Shown: one piece after another, positions 8,312 to 17,005 of the stretch | How the letters are laid out: the number at the start of each line of letters is the position of its first letter | How positions within the stretch are numbered: the stretch's first letter is position 1 | Assembly (NCBI RefSeq): GCF_024360925.2 | Contig: NZ_CP113517.1 | Coordinates: 3,720,001 to 3,784,000 of the forward strand | Direction: 5' to 3' | DNA: 64,000 nucleotides | Source: Methylomonas rapida | GTDB lineage: Bacteria; Pseudomonadota; Gammaproteobacteria; Methylococcales; Methylomonadaceae | Notes under the pieces: generated by a model | What the model saw: the letters and a program-made list of their open reading frames with translations, nothing else | Told to the model about the DNA's origin: nothing | Databases searched by the model: none | Program-made: the position numbers and the translations under genes

Positions 8312-9753
8312 CCCTGTAACGGTAATTCAATCCGTATCGTCAGACCACCCAGCTCCGACGGCAACGCGCTGATGTTGCCGTTGTGGGCGGCCACGATGTT
8401 ACGGCAAATGGCAAGCCCTAACCCTGCCCCGCCGTGGTGTCGGCTGCGCGATCCCTCGACCCGGTAAAAACGCTCGAACAATTGCGCCCGTTCGGATTCC
8501 GCAACCCCTGGCGCACTATCGGCCAACTCGATCAGCAAACTGGCTCCGGTGCTGAACACGGTGACTCTCAAGCGGCCGCCCGAATCCGTATAGTTCAGGC
8601 TGTTGGTCAGCAAATTCCTGAATAATTGCGCCAAACGATCGGGATCGGCATACAAGGCGACATCCGCCTTGCACTGATCCCGCCATTCAACCTGTAAGCG
8701 TTTTTGCTGAAATTGCGGCATCAGCGCCGCCAGATCGGCTTTCAACGCCTCTCTCGGGTCCAGCAGAATTTTTCGATAACTCAAGGCGCCTTGATCGGAC
8801 AGCGATAATTGATAGAGATCATCGGTCAGCCGATTCAGCCGCAGCACATCGGTTAGCAAGGAATCGACGGCTTCGGCATTCATGGGGCGAATGCCGTCCT
8901 GCAAGGCTTCCAATTCGCCACGCAGCACCGCCAAAGGCGTGCGCAATTCATGGGAAATATCGGCCACCCAGCGTCGGCGGGCTTGTTCGGATTGCTCCAG
9001 CGCCGCCGCCATTTCATTGAAATCGCGCGCCAGCTGCCCCAATTCATCCCGGGATTCGACCGGCAAGCGAATGGCATAATCCCCCACCGCCAAGCGCTTG
9101 GCCGCCGCCGCCATGCGTTTGACCGGTTTGCCCAGGGTATAAGCCAGCAACAGCGCCAATACGGCGGATAAGGTGACCATTAACAACGCGATCCAGGCAA
9201 AGGCCTGCATTTGTCGCTGCATGAAACGCAAATCACCGAGTTGATTGTCCGGCCGGCCGGGCAACAGCCCCAGAAATCCCACGATTTTGTCGTCTGCTTT
9301 GAGCGGGTGCAGCGTCAATTCAGCCAATAGCTCTTGCCGGCCAAAGATGATCGAGCGATCGGCAGCCAGCAGCATCGCTCGCATTTCCAACGGCACCCAA
9401 CGCCGATTGCGATAAACACCGGCGTCCAGATCGGGCGGCCAAAGTGTCGCGGGTTCGGACAAGTCTTGCGTCATCCAGGCTTGCGGCTGGCGGTGACGGC
9501 GGCTATCGGATTGCAACAACAGCTTGATCCATAGGCGTTTGTTGCCGGCCAAGCCTTCCCAACTGCCATGCGTCGCGTAATGCTCGCTCAGGCTGTCGAT
9601 CAAATTCTCCACCCGTTCGCGCTGGCGAGACTCGACCAGCTCGTTGAATCCGCGATCCAGCGACCAGCGGGTAAAGAAGTACATGCCGGCCACCACCAGC
9701 AAGGTGGTCAGCAAAAAAGTCAGGAATAATTTGACACGAATGGATTTATGCAC
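8308..9753 (-). CDS. baeS: Sensor histidine kinase, BaeS-like
   Basis: A 481-residue inner-membrane kinase. TM1 is about residues 9-28, a periplasmic sensor covers 29-165, TM2 is about 170-190, then HAMP, HisKA and HATPase. The H-box [20 protein letters not shown] matches BaeS almost word for word; N box is [13 protein letters not shown] and G box [16 protein letters not shown]. BaeS senses envelope stress from indole, flavonoids and metals. A Spy-like gene and an RcnB-like gene lie directly downstream, consistent with an envelope/metal-stress regulon. Confidence 0.88.
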   Translation of the reverse strand: MHKSIRVKLFLTFLLTTLLVVAGMYFFTRWSLDRGFNELVESRQRERVENLIDSLSEHYATHGSWEGLAGNKRLWIKLLLQSDSRRHRQPQAWMTQDLSEPATLWPPDLDAGVYRNRRWVPLEMRAMLLAADRSIIFGRQELLAELTLHPLKADDKIVGFLGLLPGRPDNQLGDLRFMQRQMQAFAWIALLMVTLSAVLALLLAYTLGKPVKRMAAAAKRLAVGDYAIRLPVESRDELGQLARDFNEMAAALEQSEQARRRWVADISHELRTPLAVLRGELEALQDGIRPMNAEAVDSLLTDVLRLNRLTDDLYQLSLSDQGALSYRKILLDPREALKADLAALMPQFQQKRLQVEWRDQCKADVALYADPDRLAQLFRNLLTNSLNYTDSGGRLRVTVFSTGASLLIELADSAPGVAESERAQLFERFYRVEGSRSRHHGGAGLGLAICRNIVAAHNGNISALPSELGGLTIRIELPLQG

Positions 9754-9849
9754 GGCGAGGCTCAGTTATCGGGAATGGTATTATGGTGCGAAAATGCACA
9801 AACATCGACGTATTTTGGCCCGCAGCCAAGCCTCGGAATTCAATAAAAC

Positions 9850-12800
9850 ATGTCCACCGAATATCAACTTAAAAAAATCATTCTGCTAGACAGCTTCTGG
9901 CCCGGCAAAACCGTTTTACTGAAACTGGACGGCCATACCAATCTCAGCGGCACCAACGGCGCCGGCAAAACCACGTTCCTGCGTTTGATGCAGTTATTCT
10001 GGGGCGAACGCCCCAGCAACATCGTCGGCGGCAGCGGCAGCAAGAAAGGCTTTCTGGATTATTATCTGCCACGCGCCAGCAGTTATCTGGTGTACGAATA
10101 CCAGCGTCCCCATGGGCAAGTCTGCCACGTCATGGTGCAAAGCGACGGCCGCGCCGCCCGATACAAATTCATCGACGCCGCCTACCGGCAGGACTATTAC
10201 ATCGCCGAAACCGGCTTCCCGCGCGATCCCCAAAGCATAGAGCGCCTGTACCGCCCTACCGCGGAAGTCTCGCGCTTTCTGGCGGTCGACGATTATTGCA
10301 ACGTGATCCAATGTCATCAACTGACGGGCGGCAAGAAAGAGTTGCGCGTCCTGCAAAACCGCTTTGCGATGGCAGCTACACCCATCAACCATATCGAAAA
10401 AGTCATAGGCTCGGTGATCGAGAAAATCGGCGATTTCGACGTCATCAAGCAAATGCTGATCGACATCTCCCGCGGCAAGCTCAGCCAGGCCTTTTTGCAG
10501 AACGAAGACGAGCAACAACCCTTCCAACTTAACAAACAGCACATCGAAGCCTGGCTGGCCGATCTGAACGCCTCCCGGGAAATCGAAACCCGGCGCGCCG
10601 ATTTCGACCAGTTATTGCAAACCATCGCCGAGCTGAAGCAAACCCTGAAAACCTTATCCCACCTGCACTTTCTGACGCGGGACAAACACAAACTCGCCCA
10701 GCAAGAAACGGAAGCGCTGGAAAATAGCCTGACGCAACTGCTCCAGCAACGTGACCAGTTGCAGCAGAATCACAAGCAAGTCTTGGAGCCCAAGGAAGAC
10801 GCGTTGATCGAAGCCAATAGCCGCCTGAAAGACTTGAGCTACCAAATCGAAGCCTTAGAAACGCAAAAGCAGGCTTATGAGGAACAAGGTGCCGAAAGCT
10901 TTACTCTCGAAGCCGCCAAGGCAGAGCAATACGCCAAACAGCAACAGGATATTCAAGCCGAGCTGGATGCGCTGGAGCACAAGACCCAGCAAATCAAACA
11001 GTTTTACGAGAAGCAATTAACAGAATTGCGGCACAGGCACGAAACACAAACCCAGCTCTACCAACAACAAGGTTCCGACGCCCAACTGCAGCAAAGCCAA
11101 AACCTGCGAGAAGCGGATGCCGAATTTCAGCTACGCAAGGAACAGTTGCAGCAGAACAAGGAACACCGCCTGCAACCCGTTATAGAACAACGCGCACAAT
11201 TTTTAACGGAGTTTCAAGTCAAACAAAACCAGCAAAAAAATCCGCCGCTACCGGACGGTTTGCTCGCCGATCAGCAAAAAAACCGCGAAGCGCTGGACGC
11301 CGCCAGCAAGGAAAGCAAACTGGCTTATCAAGCCCAGACAGAAGCCCAAAGCGACTATCAAACCCGGCTGAGCCATTACCAACAAACCGAACAGGAACTC
11401 AAGGACAAAAAGGCCGAACTGAAACGTAGCCGGGAGCGCCATACCGATTGCCAGAAACGTTTGCGACCCGACCCCGGCTCGCTGCAATATTTCCTGGAAC
11501 AGGAAGCCGAAGGCTGGCAGCACAGCATAGGCCGGGTCATCGCCCCGGAACTGCTGGACCATACCGGGCTCGATCCGCAATGGAATGGCCAAGACAGCCA
11601 GGACTTTTACGGTCTCAGCATCAACCTGGCAGCAATCGCTGGCCGCAGCGATTTGACCGAAGACAAGGTCCGCCTGGAACAGCAGGAAAAAGAGCTGTTC
11701 GAGCGAGTGACCAAACTCAACAAAGAAAGCGAAGCGCTGGAAGCCGCTTTGCAAGCCGCCAACAAACTGCGCGAGCAGGCCAAAACAGTGCTGGACAAAG
11801 CCCAACAACGCGTGCAGCAGGCCGAAAAGCTGGAGGAAAACCTGCGCGGCGAGGCCCATGCACTGGCCGACCAGATCAAGGCCGAAACCGCCAGGGCCAA
11901 GCAACAGTTGGAACAGGCAATCAACCAACTGTCAGCCGACATCAAAGTCTGCGATCAAACCTTGACCGACATCGAAAACCAGCACCAGCAAGCACTGCTG
12001 GAACTGCAAAACGAGCATCTGGCCCGCAAAGGCATCATCGAATCGGATTGTAAAAATCTACTGGAAACAATAAACGAGCATAAAGAAGCACAGCGCGCGC
12101 ATTTCAATCGGGAGCAGGCGCACATCAATCAGCAGTTGAAAAGTGACCTGAAGGAAAGCGGTGCCGACGAAACCATTTTTACACGGACAAAAGAGCTGGA
12201 GATGCTCAAAGGCAAGGAACAAGACGCTCGCAGCTTCCAACGCAAGGCCCAGGAATATCAAGACTGGCTGCGACAACGCTGGCAACAGCACCCGGAACAT
12301 TGCCGACAGCGGGATGAATGCCAGCGCCAGATGCAACAATTGAACGACGAAATCAAGCAATTGAAGCAAGATTTCCAACGGCAACGCACACAGTTGAATC
12401 AGCACATCGGCGAGTTGGAGGAACAACTGAAGAAAAACAACGGCCTGCTGGCGCAACTGGAACAAAGCCTCGAGCAATTGCGCAATTGTCCACCAGTCTA
12501 CGCGGAGGAATTATCCGAATATGCAGCCGGCACGCTACCGCGCCTGACGCAAGACAGCCTCAAGGATCGCAAGCGCCACGAGCGCGAAATTCAAGGCGGC
12601 AAGCAAACCCTGGTGCAGTTGTTCAACAGACACCAGCGCAGCCAGCTGGCGGAAGCCTGGTCGCAGGCTTTGAATGCAGCAGCCAACAGCAACGAGTATT
12701 TTCAAGCCGAAGCGCTGGAAATCGAGCAACCGTTGATCGATGTGCTGCAGATGGTCGGCCATGTAAAACAGGCCACGGCCCAACAGATCGAACTGCACGC

Positions 12801-13524
12801 CTCCAGCGTCAATACCTTTTATCTGCATTTGCATAACTTCGAGCGCGCGATCAAACAAACCGGCAGCGAGCTGTCCAAATATGTCAGCGAGGAACGCTAT
12901 TTCGCCGCGCTGGGCGAGATCACCGTCAATATCCGCTCGAAGATGAGCGATCTGGAATACTGGCAGGCCCTGAAGAAATTCGGCGACCATTATGAACAAT
13001 ACCGCGACAATGCCGAACTGAGCGGATCACATGAGATTCCGGAAGGCTTGGTGCAAGCCATGGGCGAACTGACCGCGCTGCTGCCTGCCACCGGCGTCAA
13101 GATCAAGCATCTTTCCTTATTCGATATCGAATTCAGCATCTTCGAAAACGGCCAACTCAAACATGCCCGCAACGCCCGGGAACTGAAGGATGTCAGCTCC
13201 ACCGGCCTGTCTTATCTGGCCTTGATTACTTTCTTCACCGGCGTCACCGCCATGCTGCGCAAACAAAACCCGACCGTGGTCTGTTGGCCCATCGACGAAC
13301 TGGGCGACCTGGCGCCGGAAAACATCGAGGCCATGATGAATCTATTGGCCAAACAGAATATCCAAATCCTGTCGGCTACCCCGACCGCCGACCGTCACGT
13401 GCTCGGCCTGTTCAAGCGCCGCTATCTGATCAACCAGCAAAAGCTGCACGAAGTCGATTTGCCGCCCAGCAAGCTGGAGCAACTGTTGAACGCGCAAACG
13501 GAACAGGAGACCGCTCATGTTTAA
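9850..13524 (+). CDS. jetC: Wadjet/MksB-type SMC ATPase (JetC-like)
   Basis: A 1224-residue SMC-like ATPase, the motor of a Wadjet/MksBEFG condensin that extrudes DNA loops. Walker A is NLSGTNGAGKTTF (Lys40). Long coiled coils cover about 250-480 and 570-1000, split by a globular hinge-like part (around RLRPDPGSLQYFLEQEAEGW to INLAAIAGRSDL). The C-terminal head has the ABC-signature-like DVSSTGLSYLALITFF, Walker B VVCWPIDELGDL (about 1145) and a D-loop/switch region ILSATPTAD. It heads a four-gene operon and overlaps the next gene by 8 bp. It is divergent from baeS across a 96-bp promoter region. Confidence 0.88.
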   Translation: MSTEYQLKKIILLDSFWPGKTVLLKLDGHTNLSGTNGAGKTTFLRLMQLFWGERPSNIVGGSGSKKGFLDYYLPRASSYLVYEYQRPHGQVCHVMVQSDGRAARYKFIDAAYRQDYYIAETGFPRDPQSIERLYRPTAEVSRFLAVDDYCNVIQCHQLTGGKKELRVLQNRFAMAATPINHIEKVIGSVIEKIGDFDVIKQMLIDISRGKLSQAFLQNEDEQQPFQLNKQHIEAWLADLNASREIETRRADFDQLLQTIAELKQTLKTLSHLHFLTRDKHKLAQQETEALENSLTQLLQQRDQLQQNHKQVLEPKEDALIEANSRLKDLSYQIEALETQKQAYEEQGAESFTLEAAKAEQYAKQQQDIQAELDALEHKTQQIKQFYEKQLTELRHRHETQTQLYQQQGSDAQLQQSQNLREADAEFQLRKEQLQQNKEHRLQPVIEQRAQFLTEFQVKQNQQKNPPLPDGLLADQQKNREALDAASKESKLAYQAQTEAQSDYQTRLSHYQQTEQELKDKKAELKRSRERHTDCQKRLRPDPGSLQYFLEQEAEGWQHSIGRVIAPELLDHTGLDPQWNGQDSQDFYGLSINLAAIAGRSDLTEDKVRLEQQEKELFERVTKLNKESEALEAALQAANKLREQAKTVLDKAQQRVQQAEKLEENLRGEAHALADQIKAETARAKQQLEQAINQLSADIKVCDQTLTDIENQHQQALLELQNEHLARKGIIESDCKNLLETINEHKEAQRAHFNREQAHINQQLKSDLKESGADETIFTRTKELEMLKGKEQDARSFQRKAQEYQDWLRQRWQQHPEHCRQRDECQRQMQQLNDEIKQLKQDFQRQRTQLNQHIGELEEQLKKNNGLLAQLEQSLEQLRNCPPVYAEELSEYAAGTLPRLTQDSLKDRKRHEREIQGGKQTLVQLFNRHQRSQLAEAWSQALNAAANSNEYFQAEALEIEQPLIDVLQMVGHVKQATAQQIELHASSVNTFYLHLHNFERAIKQTGSELSKYVSEERYFAALGEITVNIRSKMSDLEYWQALKKFGDHYEQYRDNAELSGSHEIPEGLVQAMGELTALLPATGVKIKHLSLFDIEFSIFENGQLKHARNARELKDVSSTGLSYLALITFFTGVTAMLRKQNPTVVCWPIDELGDLAPENIEAMMNLLAKQNIQILSATPTADRHVLGLFKRRYLINQQKLHEVDLPPSKLEQLLNAQTEQETAHV

Positions 13525-14149
13525 GCAAGTCGCCGAAGCGCTACTCAGCGGCCATTTCATTTGCCCGACCGCCTACCCCGATGCCTTCGAGTATTTGTCG
13601 CAAGCGTCCAATGCCGACAAGATCAACGCGTTTTTAAAACTCTTGGACCGGGAACTGTTCGATCTGGACGGCGAATTGTTTTATGCGGCCTACACCGTGG
13701 TCGACGACAGCAATCGGCCCGCAATCAGAGAAGCCTTTTCCGAAGTCCGCTCGCAATTGCGCCCGGTAGTGGAATGGATGGACATGGTCATGACCGCGCT
13801 GGGCCAGGACATGCCGATCCGGGCCCGCGACGAAATCCGCCTGCATCAGTTACTACAGGCCCTGGAACATGAACCCTCGTTGGCTGAACAACTGAACCGG
13901 CTGACCCAATTAACGCTGTTCAAGACCAGCAAAACTAGTGTGCACGATCAATTGCTCTGGGTACTGCAAAAACTGGAACAGACCGGCTATCTGGCCCGAC
14001 CCAATCAACAGGCCTCGATGTACATCGCCACCGGCAAGATCAATTATCTGCATCAGGTCATCGCCTTCCTGAACGACGCCGAAAACCTGGAGCTGGATCA
14101 GCACGCGACCGGCGGGAGCGGCGGCGAACAGCAGGAATTGTTTTTATGA
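13517..14149 (+). CDS. jetB: KITE-like condensin subunit (JetB/MksE-like)
   Basis: A 210-residue protein, the size and position of the winged-helix KITE subunit (MukE/MksE/JetB) that bridges the kleisin and the SMC heads. It shows alternating helices with FICPTAYPDAFEYLSQ and LQKLEQTGYLARPNQQASMYIATG, the latter a wing-like beta hairpin. It overlaps jetC by 8 bp and the next gene by 4 bp (ATGA), so the subunits are made together. The role comes from operon position and size more than from motifs; direct homology should be tested. Confidence 0.7.
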   Translation: MFKQVAEALLSGHFICPTAYPDAFEYLSQASNADKINAFLKLLDRELFDLDGELFYAAYTVVDDSNRPAIREAFSEVRSQLRPVVEWMDMVMTALGQDMPIRARDEIRLHQLLQALEHEPSLAEQLNRLTQLTLFKTSKTSVHDQLLWVLQKLEQTGYLARPNQQASMYIATGKINYLHQVIAFLNDAENLELDQHATGGSGGEQQELFL

Positions 14150-15378
14150 GCTTCGACCACGAGCAGATTGCCGGCTTGATTCGTAAGCTGGCCAGTGCCG
14201 ACCAATTGCTGGCGCAAACGTATATCAACGGCGCGGTGTTTGCCGACGACGACAACCGGAGCACGATCGACAGCTTGAAAAAATCCGGCATCTTGCGCAC
14301 GGCCGATGCCAGCGATGAATACCGCTTGACCGGCGACCTCAAGCGTCTGATCGACCGTCTGCTGCTACGCAACCAGCGCTACCAGCAAAATATCAACATG
14401 GCCAAGCTGATCCTCAGCATAGAAGAGGACATCGAAGATTACCGCCGCGCGCTGGAACATAACCAGCAGGACGAAGCCCAGTTTCATCTGGAACAGATCG
14501 ACGATACGCTGTACGAAGCCATCGAGGCTTTGGAAAACAGCCTCGGCGTGATGTTCGCAGCGATCACCAGTCAGTTCGGTTTCGTCAGTTCCTTAAATGG
14601 CAAAATCCGGCAAAATCAGCGGGCACTGGCTTATGCGCAACAACTGGTGCGGGAACTCAACCACGTCAGAATCGATAATTGCTATGACTGGCTGAGCAGT
14701 TGGAGCACCATTCCGCCGGAACTGAGCCGCAAGATCATCTATTTCATCGACCAATACAAAAGCATCGTCGAACGTCTGACCGCCATCGTCGGCCGCATGA
14801 AAACATTGCTGTTCAAATTGCGGCTGCAGGAACAAACCGCCAACCGCTGCCGGGCCATGGCGCAGTTCTTGAGACAGCATCCGGAATGGGAACCTTTGGA
14901 CTGGAGCGCAAGCGCCGCCATTCCCGACCTGTTGCGCCGAGGCACCGGCCTGAACTTGCAGCCTGGTATCAACACGACCAATCCGATCTTGCAGGCCGAT
15001 CTGGCCGCCATCGTGCAGGAATTGCGGCGCCAGGCCAAACCGGTCGCGCCGCTGGCACGGGACAGCGCGACATCGCCGCTGGACACGCAAATTCCGGGGC
15101 AAATCGAATACGATCAAGACCTGTACGAAAACCATATCGAAAACCTGTTTGCACAGGCATTGGCACGGCAAGGCCGCAAAGTTTCGGCGCTGCGTTACTG
15201 GCGCGAGCAAGGCCTGGAAATCCAAGCCGAACTGTGGCTGGACATGGTGTTTGCGCAATATTGCTGCCTGCCGGGGCGCATGCGCCGCGCCATTGCATTG
15301 GACATGCAAGGCGAAAACCTGGCAGGCTTCGACGGCAACCAGATCATAGAAGAAATCCAGTTGCAACGGGTGGCATGA
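14146..15378 (+). CDS. jetA: Kleisin-like condensin subunit (JetA/MksF-like)
   Basis: A 410-residue protein in the kleisin slot. The N-terminus looks like a winged helix (LIRKLASADQLLAQTYIN to GILRTADASDEYRLTGDLKR). A long helical neck-contacting region follows (NMAKLILSIEEDIEDYRRAL to KIIYFIDQYKSIVERLTAIVGRM), then a linker with Pro/Ala and a C-terminal helical-hairpin domain. Together with the KITE subunit it would close the SMC ring. It overlaps jetB by 4 bp and is 1 bp from jetD. The assignment rests on architecture and context. Confidence 0.7.
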   Translation: MSFDHEQIAGLIRKLASADQLLAQTYINGAVFADDDNRSTIDSLKKSGILRTADASDEYRLTGDLKRLIDRLLLRNQRYQQNINMAKLILSIEEDIEDYRRALEHNQQDEAQFHLEQIDDTLYEAIEALENSLGVMFAAITSQFGFVSSLNGKIRQNQRALAYAQQLVRELNHVRIDNCYDWLSSWSTIPPELSRKIIYFIDQYKSIVERLTAIVGRMKTLLFKLRLQEQTANRCRAMAQFLRQHPEWEPLDWSASAAIPDLLRRGTGLNLQPGINTTNPILQADLAAIVQELRRQAKPVAPLARDSATSPLDTQIPGQIEYDQDLYENHIENLFAQALARQGRKVSALRYWREQGLEIQAELWLDMVFAQYCCLPGRMRRAIALDMQGENLAGFDGNQIIEEIQLQRVA

Positions 15379-15379
15379 C

Positions 15380-16276
15380 ATGGACGGCAAGATGTATCAA
15401 TGGCTCAGCGCCCTGGTCAGGGACAAGCCGGACCAAGCTACCAGCCGCGCGCTTACCCAATTGGGCCGGCAAGTACAAGCTCACTATGGCTGCGGCCATA
15501 TCAGCAAGAACCGTTTGCTTTTCAGCGCCGAAGACAAACGCCGCCTGCGCCAGCTAGTCCTGGATGAAGTCGGCCTGGACCCTTTCCTGGTCGAACGACT
15601 GCCGGAAAGCCGTCTGCAGATGGCCCACTATCATGGCAACGAAAAACTGGCAGCCAAACCCGCCAGCGCAGGCCACCTGCTGCTGAACAGCGCCGACGGC
15701 ATGCTTCGCATCAACGGCGTGCAAATAGCACTGCACCCCAAAAGCATCCTATCGGCCGGCCTGCTATGCCTGAATTCCAGTATTGAAACGGTCGAACACA
15801 AAACCCTCGTCGTCATCGAAAACCTGGCCATCATGCAGCTATGTCACACGTGGCCACTGCCGCTGCTGGACCAACAATCACTATGGATCTATCGCGGCGA
15901 CCACAAAAGCGGCGCCACGGCCCATGCCTGCCGCGACTTTGTAGAACGTTTCGGCGCCGACAAAACCGTCATCGTCTTCAGCGACATGGACCCCATGGGC
16001 CTTCAAATAGCGTTGACGATGCCCCACGCGGATTACTGGTTGGGGCCTGAGCAAATGGCATGGCGTTCCTGCCTGCAAAGCAAGCTGGCCAATCGCGAGG
16101 GATTTGATGTGCAAGCCGGCGCGCTGGCTTATTTGCAACAGCTATCGGATCAACTGACGCTGACCAGGGTTCTGCATGAACTGTTGATGTGTTTTAGACA
16201 AGAGCGGAGTTCTTATCGACAGGAGCACATGTATAGCCAGCGAGTCGGGCTGGCGTTATTTTCGGTGACAAGGTAA
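15380..16276 (+). CDS. jetD: Toprim nuclease subunit (JetD/MksG-like), short form
   Basis: A 298-residue protein with the Toprim signature: catalytic Glu in LVVIENLAIM (about 147) and the DxD in IVFSDMDPMGLQIA (about 202-204). JetD cleaves plasmids bent by the SMC complex. Usual JetD proteins are closer to 380-400 residues with a longer N-terminal arm, so this is a compact variant. The C-terminal helix-rich part (YLQQLSDQLTLTRVLHELLM) may hold the dimer interface. It is the last gene of the operon; hairpins follow at 16305 and 16365. Confidence 0.75.
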   Translation: MDGKMYQWLSALVRDKPDQATSRALTQLGRQVQAHYGCGHISKNRLLFSAEDKRRLRQLVLDEVGLDPFLVERLPESRLQMAHYHGNEKLAAKPASAGHLLLNSADGMLRINGVQIALHPKSILSAGLLCLNSSIETVEHKTLVVIENLAIMQLCHTWPLPLLDQQSLWIYRGDHKSGATAHACRDFVERFGADKTVIVFSDMDPMGLQIALTMPHADYWLGPEQMAWRSCLQSKLANREGFDVQAGALAYLQQLSDQLTLTRVLHELLMCFRQERSSYRQEHMYSQRVGLALFSVTR

Positions 16277-16304
16277 ACATCTGATTTATGCGCCCTCATC
16301 CTAA

Positions 16305-16333
16305 CCTTCTCCCGGCGGGAGAAGGCATTTTTA
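16305..16333 (+). terminator. Likely terminator of the jet operon
   Basis: CCTTCTCCCG-GCGGGAGAAGG hairpin followed by CATTTTTATG. It also looks like a dispersed palindrome (CCTCATCCTAACCTTCTCCC is a common bacterial repeat), so its terminator role is inferred. Confidence 0.5.
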
Positions 16334-16364
16334 TGACAACCGCCAAAGCATCCCGTCATGCACA

Positions 16365-16405
16365 AAGGTCGTCATTCCGGCAATCCCTGCCGGAATGACG
16401 ACCTT
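16365..16405. repeat. Perfect 16-bp-stem palindrome
   Basis: AAGGTCGTCATTCCGG and its exact reverse complement, separated by CAATCCCTG. A typical extragenic palindromic unit in the 217-bp gap after the jet operon. Confidence 0.8.
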
Positions 16406-16492
16406 GTATATAGAGATTTGCCTTAAAGCAGAGGCTATCTGATGTAACTGGCGCTTCGAGCTGGAAACGGTATAGGCTATGTAAAACGCGCC

Positions 16493-16753
16493 TTAGGCCA
16501 TTTTCTCCGGCTTGAAGGCTACTTGGCCCGGCAATAACGCGCGGACGTCTTCCGTCAAAAATCGCTTCAAGCCGCGTCCCAGTCTTTGCGCCAATAGCGA
16601 CACGGCCTGATCCTTATTGACGAAAATCGCCGCTTGTCTGCCTTTACGGTATTTGCTCAACGCCCTACGAACCGAGGCGCATAAATAGCATTCGGTTCCA
16701 GGCGGTAACGTGGCATCGAGGTCTCTCAATAAATGAGGGGTTATTTTATTCAT
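16493..16753 (-). CDS. Small hypothetical basic protein
   Basis: 86 residues from MNKITPHLL, preceded by a strong AGGAGG seven bases from the ATG; the frame opens further upstream but that start lacks an RBS. It has one CxxC (ECYLCASVRRALSKYRKGRQ) and two amphipathic segments (QAVSLLAQRLGRGLKRFL, EDVRALLPGQVAF). It might bind nucleic acid. No family recognised. It faces the jet operon tail to tail. Confidence 0.6.
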   Translation of the reverse strand: MNKITPHLLRDLDATLPPGTECYLCASVRRALSKYRKGRQAAIFVNKDQAVSLLAQRLGRGLKRFLTEDVRALLPGQVAFKPEKMA

Positions 16754-17005
16754 GGCATCCTCCTTTTCTAAACAGAAAATCAGTGGTGAATCCATAAACC
16801 AAGTAAAGGTCCTGTTCCAAACCTGTTATTTGAAAAATAACGGTTTCAAGTTAACACTGCCGCAGTAAAAATCAATAGTTTTTTGGCCGATTTTTTTGCC
16901 AGGCATGATTGACAAAACAGCAAAGGCTTGACTTACCCATTCGAATTCTGAATCCATGCCGCATTTGGTGCATAATTCAATTTCAGTTTTATTTCGGACA
17001 ACGAT

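Noticed and set aside
16277..16492. Small ORFs in the gap after the jet operon
   Set aside because: The gap is occupied by two strong palindromes and has no frame with an RBS.
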